Assembly: GCA_027307295.1 (NCBI GenBank)
Contig: DAHUXF010000001.1
Coordinates: forward strand, 1 to 30,368
Direction of reading: 5' to 3'
Origin: Acidobacteriaceae bacterium
GTDB lineage: Bacteria > Acidobacteriota > Terriglobia > Terriglobales > Acidobacteriaceae
Length of the DNA: 30,368 bases
The notes under the pieces are model-generated. The model did not search any database. It was given only the letters and a program-made list of their open reading frames with translations, and was not told where the DNA came from. Positions 1 through 7,599 of the stretch are shown piece after piece. The translations under genes were made by a program, and so were the position numbers. Each line of letters opens with the position of its first letter. Position 1 is the first letter of the stretch.

Positions 1-1
1 T

Positions 2-67
2 GAAACGCGGCTTGCCCTGCAATCGATCGTCGAAGAAGCGGCGCTGGCCCGGAGCTGGGTGAAATAG
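2..67 (+). CDS. C-terminal end of an unidentified + strand gene (partial)
   Basis: An open frame enters from the left edge and ends at TAG (65-67), giving a 21-residue tail ending in ...EEAALARSWVK. The tail is rich in Ala, Leu and Glu, as in a soluble helical C-terminus. Nothing identifies the family. It converges on the TPR gene that starts on the other strand just beyond. The final codons (SWVK-stop) are repeated twice more downstream (see repeat entry). The coding call rests only on composition and an open frame over a short stretch, so it is tentative. Confidence 0.4.
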   Translation, partial: ETRLALQSIVEEAALARSWVK

Positions 68-95
68 CCTGGGTGAAATAGCTGGGTGAAATAGC
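54..95. repeat. Three tandem copies of a 13-14 bp unit
   Basis: The unit gctgggtgaaata occurs at 54-66, with one inserted base at 67-80, and again at 81-93, followed by gc. The first copy carries the last codons and stop of the upstream gene, so the array is a tandem duplication of a gene's 3' end. It lies between two converging genes. No terminator-type hairpin is visible here. Confidence 0.75.
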
Positions 96-100
96 AAAGT

Positions 101-1660
101 TCAATTGCCTGCTGCCACAACTTTGGCATTCCGCAATTCCTCCCTGTCAGCACCGGGAGCGCAAGCCTGGCGCAGTTGCGCGTAGTACTTGGCCGCCTGT
201 CCCGTTTTACCCGCCAGTTCCAGGGCCCTGGCGGCTCCATAAACTGCATTAAAGCGGCCAGGAATCACTTTCAGTACGGACTCATATTCGTCGGCTGCTT
301 CCGCCGGCTTGTGCAGCTCCAGTAAAAGATCAGCCAGCATCTCCCGCGCAGGAACATGGAACCCGCCTGGATCACGTTTCTCCTGCATCTCAGCCGCGGC
401 GCGCATGTGCTGTAGGGCTTTGTCTTTCTTCCCTTTGGCATAATCGAGCCATGCTTCCGCTTCCTTGCGGCGATAATCCTCCAGCTTGCCGTCTCTGCCG
501 GAGCTCTTGAACGCTTTCTTCATCTGCCTGAAATTTTCTTCCGCCGTTTTGGCGTCTCCGGTTCGTGCAGCGGCAATGGTGTGAAGCGCGTAGATGACTT
601 GTTGGTAGTAGTGGTCGCCTTCCGGCGCAAGCATGAGCGCCTCATTCCAGCGATGCAGCTCCAGCAAGTTGCGGCTGGTCAGGTTGAGACGAACGTTTGT
701 GGTCTCTTTGGGCGTGCTTCCCGGAACTTTGTTGAGATCGGCCACCACTTGCCGGGCTTTGCTCTCCTCGCCTGTTTGCAGGTAGGAATAATCGAGAAAA
801 TCCAGGGCATGAAACTGGTAATGGGCCTCGCCCATTTGTTGCTTCGTGGCCTCGGCTGCGGCAGCCGCGGCAGCCAGGTTTGAATCAATGGATTCCTGCC
901 ACAATCCCAGGCGCACGAAGATGTGGGACGGCATGTGCAGGGCATGGGACGAATCCGGAGCCACCTTGGCATAGCGGCGGGCTGCTTCAAGACCTAATGG
1001 CGCAAGTTCAGAAGTATCAGCAGCATGAATCAGATAATGGACCGCGCCCGGATGTTCCGGCTGGGCTGCGGAAAGCCGCGTGAGAATCGCAATCGCCTCT
1101 TTGCGCGTTGCCGTGCCATTTTCTTTCCCTGGCAAGGCCAGCAATGACAAGGCATAAAAAGCCGCTGCCTCTCCGTCTTCAGGATATTTGCGGGAGAGCC
1201 CGGCCATAGCATTGCTATAACGCGCCAGACGGTCGTCAGCGCTACGGCCTTCTTCAAAGATGATGCTCAGCGCGCTGACATATTCACGTTCGCGCCCGGC
1301 GGCAGGAGCTGTATTGCTCGCCTTCTCCAGGAACGCGCGGCCTCTGGCCAGTCCCTTGTCATTCGCTCCTTCCCAGATAGGATGGTAGGTAGTCATGGCC
1401 ATGCCCCAATACGCCACGGCGCATGCAGGGTCCGTATGGGTGGCTTCAGCAAAGGACTTTTCCGCTGCCCCGTACTGGAAAGAATGGAGCAAAGCCATGC
1501 CGGTAAGAAATGCTGGCTGGGCCGCTTTGGCGCAAGAATTGGGGAAGGAGATGGTCCCCAGGGCAGGCTGCACTGCTGCCGTTGGCGGGACCTGCTGGGC
1601 CGGGCTGATAGTGGTTACAACGAAGAAAATGAGCACGAACCCAAGAAATGACTTCTTCAT
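101..1660 (-). CDS. Exported tetratricopeptide-repeat protein
   Basis: About 519 residues from the ATG at 1660, which has AAGG upstream at good spacing (taaggaaaagcagATG); the open frame extends 8 codons further upstream without a better site. Residues 1-22 form a signal peptide (MKKS, hydrophobic core, SPAQQ). The rest is helical with TPR-like Ala/Gly/Tyr periodicity, including AYWGMAMTTYHPIWEG near the N-terminus, a HYLIHAADTSELA...HALHMPSHIFVRLG block mid-protein, and more typical TPR pairs near the C-terminus. The His-rich middle block recurs in a family of bacterial TPR proteins I recognise only as such. It probably acts in the periplasm as a scaffold or binding protein; no partner is evident. 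Transcribed alone, convergent with the partial gene at the left edge. Confidence 0.85.
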   Translation of the reverse strand: MKKSFLGFVLIFFVVTTISPAQQVPPTAAVQPALGTISFPNSCAKAAQPAFLTGMALLHSFQYGAAEKSFAEATHTDPACAVAYWGMAMTTYHPIWEGANDKGLARGRAFLEKASNTAPAAGREREYVSALSIIFEEGRSADDRLARYSNAMAGLSRKYPEDGEAAAFYALSLLALPGKENGTATRKEAIAILTRLSAAQPEHPGAVHYLIHAADTSELAPLGLEAARRYAKVAPDSSHALHMPSHIFVRLGLWQESIDSNLAAAAAAAEATKQQMGEAHYQFHALDFLDYSYLQTGEESKARQVVADLNKVPGSTPKETTNVRLNLTSRNLLELHRWNEALMLAPEGDHYYQQVIYALHTIAAARTGDAKTAEENFRQMKKAFKSSGRDGKLEDYRRKEAEAWLDYAKGKKDKALQHMRAAAEMQEKRDPGGFHVPAREMLADLLLELHKPAEAADEYESVLKVIPGRFNAVYGAARALELAGKTGQAAKYYAQLRQACAPGADREELRNAKVVAAGN

Positions 1661-1855
1661 CTGCTTTTCCTTAGATAGAATCACAGTGATTTTAATCCTT
1701 TTGTCATATAAATAGCTGACAATTCATCACTTATATCTTTTCAGTATAAGCGCCTCAGCATGGTGACTGGAGGGCAAGACCTTAAGGTATATGGCCTAGA
1801 GTGTTCATTGCCGGAAATAATGTGCAATGGACGGGTGTAATCAGCCAAATCTGGA

Positions 1856-1942
1856 GTCTGGATAAGGCTTTCCAGACGCGGGGATTACCCCTCGTCGAAT
1901 CAAAAACCCCGGAAGACTGTAAACCGGGGCCACGAGGAAAGG
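1856..1942 (+). promoter_or_regulatory. Structured 5' leader, candidate riboswitch or translational switch
   Basis: Several stems precede the small peptide gene: a 7-bp hairpin GTCTGGA/TCCAGAC (1856-1862 with 1871-1877, 8-nt loop), then an inner stem CCCCGG/CCGGGG (1907-1912 with 1924-1929) enclosed by an outer stem CCTCGT/ACGAGG (1890-1895 with 1932-1937). The 3' strand of the outer stem overlaps the Shine-Dalgarno GAGGAAAGG (1934-1942). A competing hairpin GGGG-ATTA-CCCC (1880-1891) shares bases with the outer stem and would free the SD. I do not recognise it as a known riboswitch class. Confidence 0.5.
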
Positions 1943-1949
1943 TTCCCTA

Positions 1950-2069
1950 ATGATCGACACTAAGGTTCTTCTTGCACTTGCTCTGCTGCTCGGATCAATT
2001 ACCATGGCCGGTAACAGCGCGCCGGCTGGAGGAATTCCAATTCCTCCACAAAGTTTCAATGCGCAATAA
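1950..2069 (+). CDS. Small secreted peptide, 39 residues
   Basis: ATG at 1950 follows GAGGAAAGG with 7-nt spacing, an excellent ribosome site. The product starts MIDTKVLLALALLLGSITMA, a short N-region and hydrophobic core, then a small polar stretch GNSA and a tail PAGGIPIPPQSFNAQ. This reads as a signal peptide with possible cleavage near NSA, leaving a Pro/Gly-rich peptide of about 15 residues. Nine bases separate its stop from the TTG start of the seven-helix protein, so they are probably co-translated. No homologue is recognised. A secreted signal, a membrane subunit or a regulatory leader peptide are all possible. Existence is well supported by SD and spacing; function is unknown. Confidence 0.6.
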   Translation: MIDTKVLLALALLLGSITMAGNSAPAGGIPIPPQSFNAQ

Positions 2070-2078
2070 GAAGGTTGA

Positions 2079-2933
2079 TTGAAGCACCACTTGCTCACGT
2101 TTGATTATGTCTTCTGGTACGCCATCATTCTTTGTCAGTTGGTGGCATGCTGGGCCGTGCTCAAACGCAGAGAATTTTTCCAACACTGGAAAGTCTTCAG
2201 CTATTACCTGCTCTATATGGCGGGTTCCTCGATGGTGGGGCTCGCCATACAGAGATTTGGCAGTCCCGGGGCCTTTATCATCACTTACTCAGTGGTGGAC
2301 TTTATTGAAGCCATCCTGCTTAACCTGGTCTTGCTGGAAATCCTGGTAAAAGTTCTGGACCCCTTTGAATCTCTGCCAGGACGGACTGTGGCCCGCTTCT
2401 GTTTCTGGGCTGTGCTGGGCATCTCCACTGCCGTAGCACTCTCTGTGATGATGCCTGCCGGGCACCGGGAGAGTTACATCGAAGTCCCGCTCACAATCGA
2501 ACGCACCATCTTTCTGGCGGACGCTTCCTTGCTCTGGATTCTGCTGGTGCAGTCAAAATCCCTGGGGATCCCCTGGAAGTCATCGGTGGCGGAGATTGCC
2601 ATTGGCTTTGTGCTGTACCTGACGGTGCAAGCCACCACGCGGTTTGTGGTGAGCTTGTATCAAAATGCCGTGCTGCGCAGCCTGGCCAGTGAAGTTGGAC
2701 AATTTGCTTATCTGATTGCCGTATTGAGTTGGATCTGGACCATCACGCATAGTGATCCGGTGGCTCCGCCGTTATCGCAGGAAGACGCAGCCAGGATGCC
2801 TAAGCTTGATCCGGATGATAGCGTTGTCCCCAAAGAGCGCATCTTTGCGGCGGTGGGCATCAAAATCAACCGGCTGGAAGAAGAATCCGCTACCGGAGAA
2901 GAAGACCAACAGACTTCCGGCATTTCCGTCTAG
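2079..2933 (+). CDS. Seven-helix integral membrane protein, unknown function
   Basis: 284 residues. The start is TTG at 2079 with AAGAAGG just upstream; the next in-frame ATG lies after the first helix (residue 47), so TTG is preferred. Hydrophobic segments lie at about 9-28, 38-60, 66-90, 104-124, 137-157, 168-190 and 202-222, giving seven predicted helices, followed by an acidic tail of about 60 residues (DPDDS, EEESATGEEDQQ). Conserved-looking features include YYLLYMAG in helix 2 and ERTIFLADASLLW in helix 5. It resembles lineage-restricted seven-helix proteins of Acidobacteriota, but I cannot name a Pfam family. It sits directly behind the small secreted peptide. Its 3' end overlaps the convergent zinc-ribbon gene by 44 bp. 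Confidence 0.75.
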   Translation: MKHHLLTFDYVFWYAIILCQLVACWAVLKRREFFQHWKVFSYYLLYMAGSSMVGLAIQRFGSPGAFIITYSVVDFIEAILLNLVLLEILVKVLDPFESLPGRTVARFCFWAVLGISTAVALSVMMPAGHRESYIEVPLTIERTIFLADASLLWILLVQSKSLGIPWKSSVAEIAIGFVLYLTVQATTRFVVSLYQNAVLRSLASEVGQFAYLIAVLSWIWTITHSDPVAPPLSQEDAARMPKLDPDDSVVPKERIFAAVGIKINRLEEESATGEEDQQTSGISV

Positions 2934-3123
2934 GCCGATTCATTCCTTGCCGGGCGCGTTGTTCGCATCCGACAAAGATCTTCCACAGTGCCTCACCGCA
3001 GTCCACGATCTGCGTTCGCTTGCACCCGGGACATTGATATTCGCGCATCTCGCGACCTGTGAATGTGGTCTTCTCGATCTCCTCCATTTCGATGCCACAG
3101 TCCGGGCACGTCGTTTCAATCAT
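2890..3123 (-). CDS. Small zinc-ribbon protein
   Basis: 77 residues. CPDC near the N-terminus (about residues 6-9) and CPGC around 31-34 form a two-knuckle zinc ribbon separated by an acidic/Thr linker (EMEEIEKTTFTGREMREYQ). The C-terminal half is basic (NRPRRKCRKS). The ATG at 3123 overlaps the last 8 bases of hpnB, indicating translational coupling. Its role is unknown; it could bind nucleic acid or protein. The last 44 bp lie within the 3' end of the convergent seven-helix gene. The two Cys pairs make coding likely although the gene is small; the C-terminal part inside the overlap is less certain. Confidence 0.65.
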   Translation of the reverse strand: MIETTCPDCGIEMEEIEKTTFTGREMREYQCPGCKRTQIVDCGEALWKIFVGCEQRARQGMNRPRRKCRKSVGLLLR

Positions 3124-4285
3124 GACGCTCCAACCTTACCACTGATTTGGCCGCCGGGTCCTGGACCCTGCCTTTCCACTGCCCTCCGCGGCCAATCCAA
3201 TACTTCCACGCCGAATGGACTGTAGCGCCCAGATAGAAAACTGCAATTCCCGGTAAAGCCAGCGCCCAAAGAGGATTCAGCCGGTACAGCCGCAACACGG
3301 GCAGATAGCTGATGGTCATCAGCACCCAGGCCGTCCCTCCCAGCGCGGCGGGTGCCAGCCGGTGGCTAAAAAACACCAGGGCTGGCGGCAGCAGATAAGT
3401 GATTGCCATGCCAGCCACGGAGAGCATCAGCAGCAACGCTGAATGATGCAGTTGATTGAAGGCGCTGCGCGAAATCATGCTGCCAATCCCGGAAAACCCG
3501 CCGTAAGGACGAATGCTTTTCGTTGTCGTGGACGCGCCCAGCCACAGGCGTCCACCGCCGTGCTTGATACGTGCAGCCAGGGCGCAATCATCAATCACTG
3601 CGCTCCGGATAGCCTCAATGCCGCCTGCCCGGTCCAGCGCTGCGGGCCGCAGCAGGATGCATCCGCCTGCCGCTCCCGCCGTCTTATGGCGTGGATTCGC
3701 AATCCAGTCTGGCGGATACAGCTTGAAGAAAAAGAAGACAAACGCCGGGATGAGCATCTTTTCGGCAAAGCTCCGGCAATGCAACTTCACCATGAATGAT
3801 GCCATGTCCCGGTTGTCCGATTGCAAAATTGAGATCAGGGTTGAAACGCTGTCAGCGGCATGAACAATGTCAGCATCAGTAAAGAGAAAGAAATCAGGAT
3901 TGGTTAAGCGCGCCAGCGCAATCCCCTGTTGCATGGCCCATAATTTACCGGACCAGCCTGCAGGCAGTGCCCGGCCTTCAATCACAGCCAGCCGGGCCGC
4001 GCCACCCATTGCGGCTGCTGACGCGCGCGCCGCTTGCGCCGTTCCGTCAGTACTGCCGTCGTCCACAAGAAAGATTTGCAGCTCATGGCTGCCGGTCTGC
4101 TGCAAGAGTGACGCAACGGTCTGCCCGACCACATCCGCTTCATTACGCGCTGGAATAATGACTGCTACCCGCGCCGCTGTAACCGCCGGGCCTGTCTGTA
4201 TGTCGCGGATTCGCCAGAACTGTCCACGAAAAAACAAGAGCGAAATCCATAGCAACAGCGTGACCAGTCCGGCGGCAATGAGCAT
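3116..4285 (-). CDS. hpnB: Family 2 glycosyltransferase, hopene-associated HpnB type
   Basis: 389 residues. An N-terminal membrane helix (about 2-20) is followed by a GT-A domain: IIPARNEAD (43-51), VDDGSTDGT (74-82), GKLWA (113-117), TDADI (136-140, the DXD-type metal site), the long hydrophobic MVKLHCRSFAEKMLIPAFVFFFFKLYP block, TAGAAGGCILL, and IDDCALAARIK (231-241). C-terminal helices lie near 283-305, 315-330 and 340-360. This order matches the HpnB family found in hopanoid clusters, where it is thought to glycosylate hopanoid lipids at the inner membrane; the exact substrate is not settled. No squalene-hopene cyclase or other hpn gene lies in this window. It is followed by a coupled zinc-ribbon gene. 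The RBS before ATG 4285 is weak. Confidence 0.85.
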   Translation of the reverse strand: MLIAAGLVTLLLWISLLFFRGQFWRIRDIQTGPAVTAARVAVIIPARNEADVVGQTVASLLQQTGSHELQIFLVDDGSTDGTAQAARASAAAMGGAARLAVIEGRALPAGWSGKLWAMQQGIALARLTNPDFFLFTDADIVHAADSVSTLISILQSDNRDMASFMVKLHCRSFAEKMLIPAFVFFFFKLYPPDWIANPRHKTAGAAGGCILLRPAALDRAGGIEAIRSAVIDDCALAARIKHGGGRLWLGASTTTKSIRPYGGFSGIGSMISRSAFNQLHHSALLLMLSVAGMAITYLLPPALVFFSHRLAPAALGGTAWVLMTISYLPVLRLYRLNPLWALALPGIAVFYLGATVHSAWKYWIGRGGQWKGRVQDPAAKSVVRLERHD

Positions 4286-4362
4286 GCCTTATTTTACCGG
4301 GGCATCCCCGCACCCCTGGAAACAACTCACATTGTCGAGCAGACCCGGAGCACAGTGCAGAG

Positions 4363-4794
4363 ATGGCAATGGAAAGAGAAACCATGAAGGAAGCGGGCGA
4401 TTCCGGGACGCCGCTGGAGCGATACGTTAACAGCTACGTCGGCAATTTTATTCATGTATTTCTCTCCGTGCTGGCGATTCTGGTGATGGTGGGAGCTTGT
4501 ATCGCGCTGTTCCAGATTGTCCATTATGGGTTCCCGCAACTGTGGCGCGTCCCGGACGAATACCAGACACTGCATCAACTCCTGCAGAAGATTTTGCTGC
4601 TGGCGATCGCGGGCGAATTAGGCTTGCTGCTGCTCTTTCACCGTACCAGCGCGGCAGTTGAGGTGGTGATGTTCGTTATCGCAAGAAGAATGGTCGCTAC
4701 GGACGTTACTGCCTTTGACCTGCTCATGGGCTCAGCAGCGCTGGCCGTATTATTGGTGGTACGGTTTTATTTTCTGCCCGGTAAGCCCAAGTAA
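4363..4794 (+). CDS. PsiE-like integral membrane protein
   Basis: 143 residues from the first ATG. Alternative starts at 4369 and 4384 are in frame; the last has GGAAAGAG at a usable distance and may be the true one. Four helices lie near 26-50, 70-92, 95-110 and 120-138. The segment LLLLFHRTSAAVEVVMFVIARRMV is typical of the phosphate-starvation-inducible E (PsiE) family. The family's biochemical role is unknown, and the name comes from phosphate regulation in enterobacteria. The gene is divergent from hpnB across about 77 bp. I see no 11-bp-period PHO-type repeat in front of it, so phosphate control should not be assumed here. Confidence 0.7.
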   Translation: MAMERETMKEAGDSGTPLERYVNSYVGNFIHVFLSVLAILVMVGACIALFQIVHYGFPQLWRVPDEYQTLHQLLQKILLLAIAGELGLLLLFHRTSAAVEVVMFVIARRMVATDVTAFDLLMGSAALAVLLVVRFYFLPGKPK

Positions 4795-4892
4795 CCTGTC
4801 TTTTACACTGGATGCGCTTAGTGAGATTCGCCTTCTTTGCATCGGCTGGAGCGCAAAAATCGCAGCCTGCCTTTCCATGCCGTCACGCGCAC

Positions 4893-4922
4893 AAAAAACC
4901 GGGGCCTGAAAAACGGCCCCGG
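4893..4922 (-). terminator. Intrinsic terminator of the exported HELSE-motif gene
   Basis: Perfect 8-bp GC stem, 4899-4906 (CCGGGGCC) with 4915-4922 (GGCCCCGG), and an 8-nt loop. On the minus strand it is followed by six T residues (complement of 4893-4898). It lies 21 bases past the stop at 4944 and could also stop readthrough from the PsiE-like gene. Confidence 0.85.
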
Positions 4923-4943
4923 ACAGATGGTCTAAATCATTCG

Positions 4944-7028
4944 CTATTGAACATTCAAAGCAATGTCATCAATCACGAATGAGGTTTGCAGACTGGCGTC
5001 TTCAGTGCCAATGAACTGAATCTTCACTGTCTGGCCTTTGAACTGGATTACGCTGAACGAATGCTGAGCGTAACCGGCAGCAGCATTCAGGTTGGAGAAT
5101 GTACCCAGCGTGGCCAACACAGTGTTGGAGCTGTTGAGCACCTGGACCTTAAAGGTGTCAAACGCCGTGGTAGTGGTGGTTTCAGCTGTGTCGATATGCA
5201 GCCAGAACGTCAGGGTAGCCGTGGTGGCGGTGGAAGGAATGCTGACCGTCTGGGTTGCGGAGTCAGTATGATTTGTTCCGTAGCCATCCAGCCATGCGTC
5301 CCAGTTTCCCGTATGTGGAGGTTCAGCAGAGGAGTTGTTCAACACCGCAGGCGTCAGGGTCCAGGGAGTGGCAACACCGGTTTCAAACCCACCGTTCACA
5401 ATCAGGTTTTGCGCGTTCGCCGAGGAGGTGACCGTCAGGCTGATGGTGGTGGTGTGCGTGAGGCTTCCAGAGGTGCCGGTAACTGTGACCGTCGAGGTCC
5501 CCGTTGTTGCCGTCGCGCTGGCGGTAAAAGTCAGCACGCTGGTTGAGGTTGTCGGGTTCGTGCCGAATGCCGCTGTTACTCCTGAAGGCAAGCCGGAAGC
5601 CGATAAGGTCACGCTTCCCGTGAATCCGCCCGAGGGGCTCACGGTTATCGTGCTGTTTCCGCTGGTGCCTTGCTTTACGCTCAGGCTGGAGGGCGACGCC
5701 GAGAGCGAGAAGTTCGGCGTGGCCGTGGCATTCACCGTAAGTGTGACAGCCGTGGTGTGCGTCAGCGTTCCCGATGTTCCGGTTACCGTCACCGTTGCAG
5801 TCCCGGTGGTTGCGGCGGCGCTGGCAGTGAGCGTCAACGTGCTTGAGCCAGTGGTGCTGGCAGGATTGAAGCTGGCAGTCACGCCTGAAGGCAGGCCGGA
5901 CGCCGACAAGCTTACGCTTCCTGTGAATCCGCCCGAGGGGTTCACGGTTATCGTGCTGCTTCCGCTGGTTCCCTGGGTCACGGTCAGGCTGGCGGGCGAA
6001 GCCGACAGCGTAAAGTTCGCCCCGGCCGGAGCTGGTGGGGGTAAAACGCAATTACTTACTGCATTCGAAAATTCCAACTGGATAGTGTAGGTAGTGCCAT
6101 TCGCGACATACGAACCTTGTTGGCCATTGCAGATGTCGCCAATTTCTCCGTTCGTCTGGTCCATCCAGGCGAGTGGGGCGGCAAAGGTGGTTGCAATGCC
6201 CACATCCGCGTCTGTTATCGCTTCCGACAATTCGTGGCTGGTCACTGATGTGTAATTGCCGAACACTGAGGAGTTACCGCATCCCGAAGAGCAGCCGCTG
6301 CCCGCCTGCATGTCCGGATGCACGCCGTAAAGAACATTCACCGAGTTGAAGGTATTCGATGTGGTGCCGTGATAAGCGCAGAAACCGCCGCCCACGCAGC
6401 TTGAAGACCCACCTTGTGTAATCGTTTTTCCTGGCGGGAAGTAAATCATGTAAATGGTGTTTACGTTGCCCGCTGCGTCGAGGACAGGGGCCGGAAGATG
6501 TCCCGCCGAGATCTGAGCCAGAAGCTCTGCCTGAATATTTGAATCGTCAATGGTGGAGCCGTTGTTGGCTGCCGCAGGAACAATCTGAAACAGTCCGTCA
6601 AACGTACCATTGCCAATCGTTTGGTTGGTGCCGCCCGAAGCCGGCGTGCTGTACTGGGTCAGCAACGAAGTGTATCCGCTGTTGGGGCCGGTAATATCAC
6701 TAAAGAAGTTGCCCAGAGTAGGCGAGGTAGTTCCGGCAACATGTGGATCGTAAGAACCACTTCCGTACAACACCTCCACCACGTGAACGTTTGTAATCAC
6801 CGGACCGCCGAAGTATGTCAGGTGCGCACCGGCAGGCGCCGCGAACCCTACGGGACCGCTCGTGATGGGATCTCGCCACGGCACACTGTGATGGATGCCT
6901 TGCAGCGGCGCAACAGGCAGTACCTGGGCCGAATTACCGGATGGTGCAACCTGCGCCAGAGTGGGCAGGGCTACTGAAATCAAAATGAAAAACAACAACA
7001 ACGCTGGACCGCGCAACAATCGACACAT
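4944..7028 (-). CDS. Exported EXORDIUM-like / HELSE-motif protein with beta-repeats and C-terminal jelly-roll-like domain
   Basis: 694 residues from the ATG at 7028, chosen because AAGGAG lies 7 bases upstream; the frame is open 8 codons further. Residues 1-26 are a signal peptide (hydrophobic core then LPTLAQ). Residues about 65-330 resemble EXORDIUM/phosphate-induced-protein-like domains of bacteria: TYFGGPVITNVHVVEVLYGSG, IYMIYFPPG, CAYHG, SHELSEAITDADVG (about 264-277) and GEIGDICN (about 294-301). HELSE looks like a zinc-metallopeptidase site, but activity is inferred. Two beta-sandwich repeats follow (about 338-434, 439-535). The last part, from NGGFETG...PW (about 545), resembles carbohydrate-binding jelly-roll modules of secreted acidobacterial proteins. 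It likely acts outside the cell on polymers or cell walls. It stands alone and ends at a strong terminator. Confidence 0.8.
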   Translation of the reverse strand: MCRLLRGPALLLFFILISVALPTLAQVAPSGNSAQVLPVAPLQGIHHSVPWRDPITSGPVGFAAPAGAHLTYFGGPVITNVHVVEVLYGSGSYDPHVAGTTSPTLGNFFSDITGPNSGYTSLLTQYSTPASGGTNQTIGNGTFDGLFQIVPAAANNGSTIDDSNIQAELLAQISAGHLPAPVLDAAGNVNTIYMIYFPPGKTITQGGSSSCVGGGFCAYHGTTSNTFNSVNVLYGVHPDMQAGSGCSSGCGNSSVFGNYTSVTSHELSEAITDADVGIATTFAAPLAWMDQTNGEIGDICNGQQGSYVANGTTYTIQLEFSNAVSNCVLPPPAPAGANFTLSASPASLTVTQGTSGSSTITVNPSGGFTGSVSLSASGLPSGVTASFNPASTTGSSTLTLTASAAATTGTATVTVTGTSGTLTHTTAVTLTVNATATPNFSLSASPSSLSVKQGTSGNSTITVSPSGGFTGSVTLSASGLPSGVTAAFGTNPTTSTSVLTFTASATATTGTSTVTVTGTSGSLTHTTTISLTVTSSANAQNLIVNGGFETGVATPWTLTPAVLNNSSAEPPHTGNWDAWLDGYGTNHTDSATQTVSIPSTATTATLTFWLHIDTAETTTTTAFDTFKVQVLNSSNTVLATLGTFSNLNAAAGYAQHSFSVIQFKGQTVKIQFIGTEDASLQTSFVIDDIALNVQ
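5424..6017 (-). repeat. Two tandem ~290-bp coding repeats
   Basis: Within the exported HELSE-motif gene, 5727-6017 and 5424-5714 encode two copies of a roughly 97-residue beta-sandwich unit (NFTLSASPASLTVTQGTSG... and NFSLSASPSSLSVKQGTSG...), both with GGFTGSV, SASGLPSGVTA and TVTVTGTSG. Similarity is clear at protein and DNA level, which suggests internal duplication. Such units are common linkers in secreted acidobacterial proteins. Confidence 0.8.
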
Positions 7029-7114
7029 ACTTTGCTCCTTGTGCATTTTCAAATGAACGTTCTTTCCTTGCGATTTGGGGATAAGTTGAAGCCAAAAAAC
7101 AAAAGAGGACAGTC

Positions 7115-7142
7115 GTTCTATTCACAATGGCTAGAGCGTCAA
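7115..7142 (-). promoter_or_regulatory. Possible promoter for the HELSE-motif gene
   Basis: On the minus strand TTGACG (7142-7137) and TAGAAC (7120-7115) are 16 bases apart, a fair sigma-70-like match, about 90 bases upstream of the start codon. The remaining gene-free stretch 7143-7523 shows short inverted repeats (for example CGTGAT/ATCACG around 7438-7459) but no gene I can support. Confidence 0.3.
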
Positions 7143-7523
7143 GCGATGCACATGTGGCCACGAGCAAGGGCCAGTTGAACTTGGCGCCAAAGGACCTATA
7201 CGGCGCTCCACTGTCGAACTGCCGTAGATACTACTGAAACGGCAGAGACTCTGAAACTGGATTTTGCTGCAGGAACCAAAAAAATATCTAAATCTTCCCG
7301 ATTCGGGACATTGGAATCTGCCAACAATTAAAAGAACGCGAACCGCGCTCACTTGTAATTGAAGTGATTTGAATTCATGTGGAATCGTCCAAGGATCATT
7401 CGCTACGCATGGCTCTGGGTGGAAGACAAATTTCTTTCGTGATTTCTTTAACGATCACGATTACGCAGTGCTTTTAAATTTCATAAATGAAAACCGCGCG
7501 CAGCGGCCCAAACTGAAATTCCC

Positions 7524-7552
7524 AAAAAGCAAAACCTGCCAAGGCTGGCAGG
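7524..7552 (-). terminator. Intrinsic terminator of the TonB receptor gene
   Basis: Stem CCTGCCA (7535-7541) with TGGCAGG (7546-7552) and a 4-nt loop. On the minus strand it is followed by a T-rich tract (complement of aaaaagcaaaa at 7524-7534). It lies about 48 bases beyond the receptor stop codon. Confidence 0.75.
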
Positions 7553-7599
7553 CTTTGCAGTTGATAACAGTGTTCCGGACTTAATTTTTTAGAGCTTCG

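Noticed and set aside
4286..4362. PHO-type box before the PsiE-like gene
   Set aside because: I looked for an 11-bp direct repeat because of the family name and found none.
5335..6090. 251-codon open frame opposite the HELSE-motif gene repeats
   Set aside because: Its own internal repetition simply mirrors the Thr/Ser/Val-rich repeats of the real gene.
7131..7584. Short frames in the gap before the TonB receptor terminator
   Set aside because: No SD, no family resemblance, and one overlaps the terminator; treated as non-coding.
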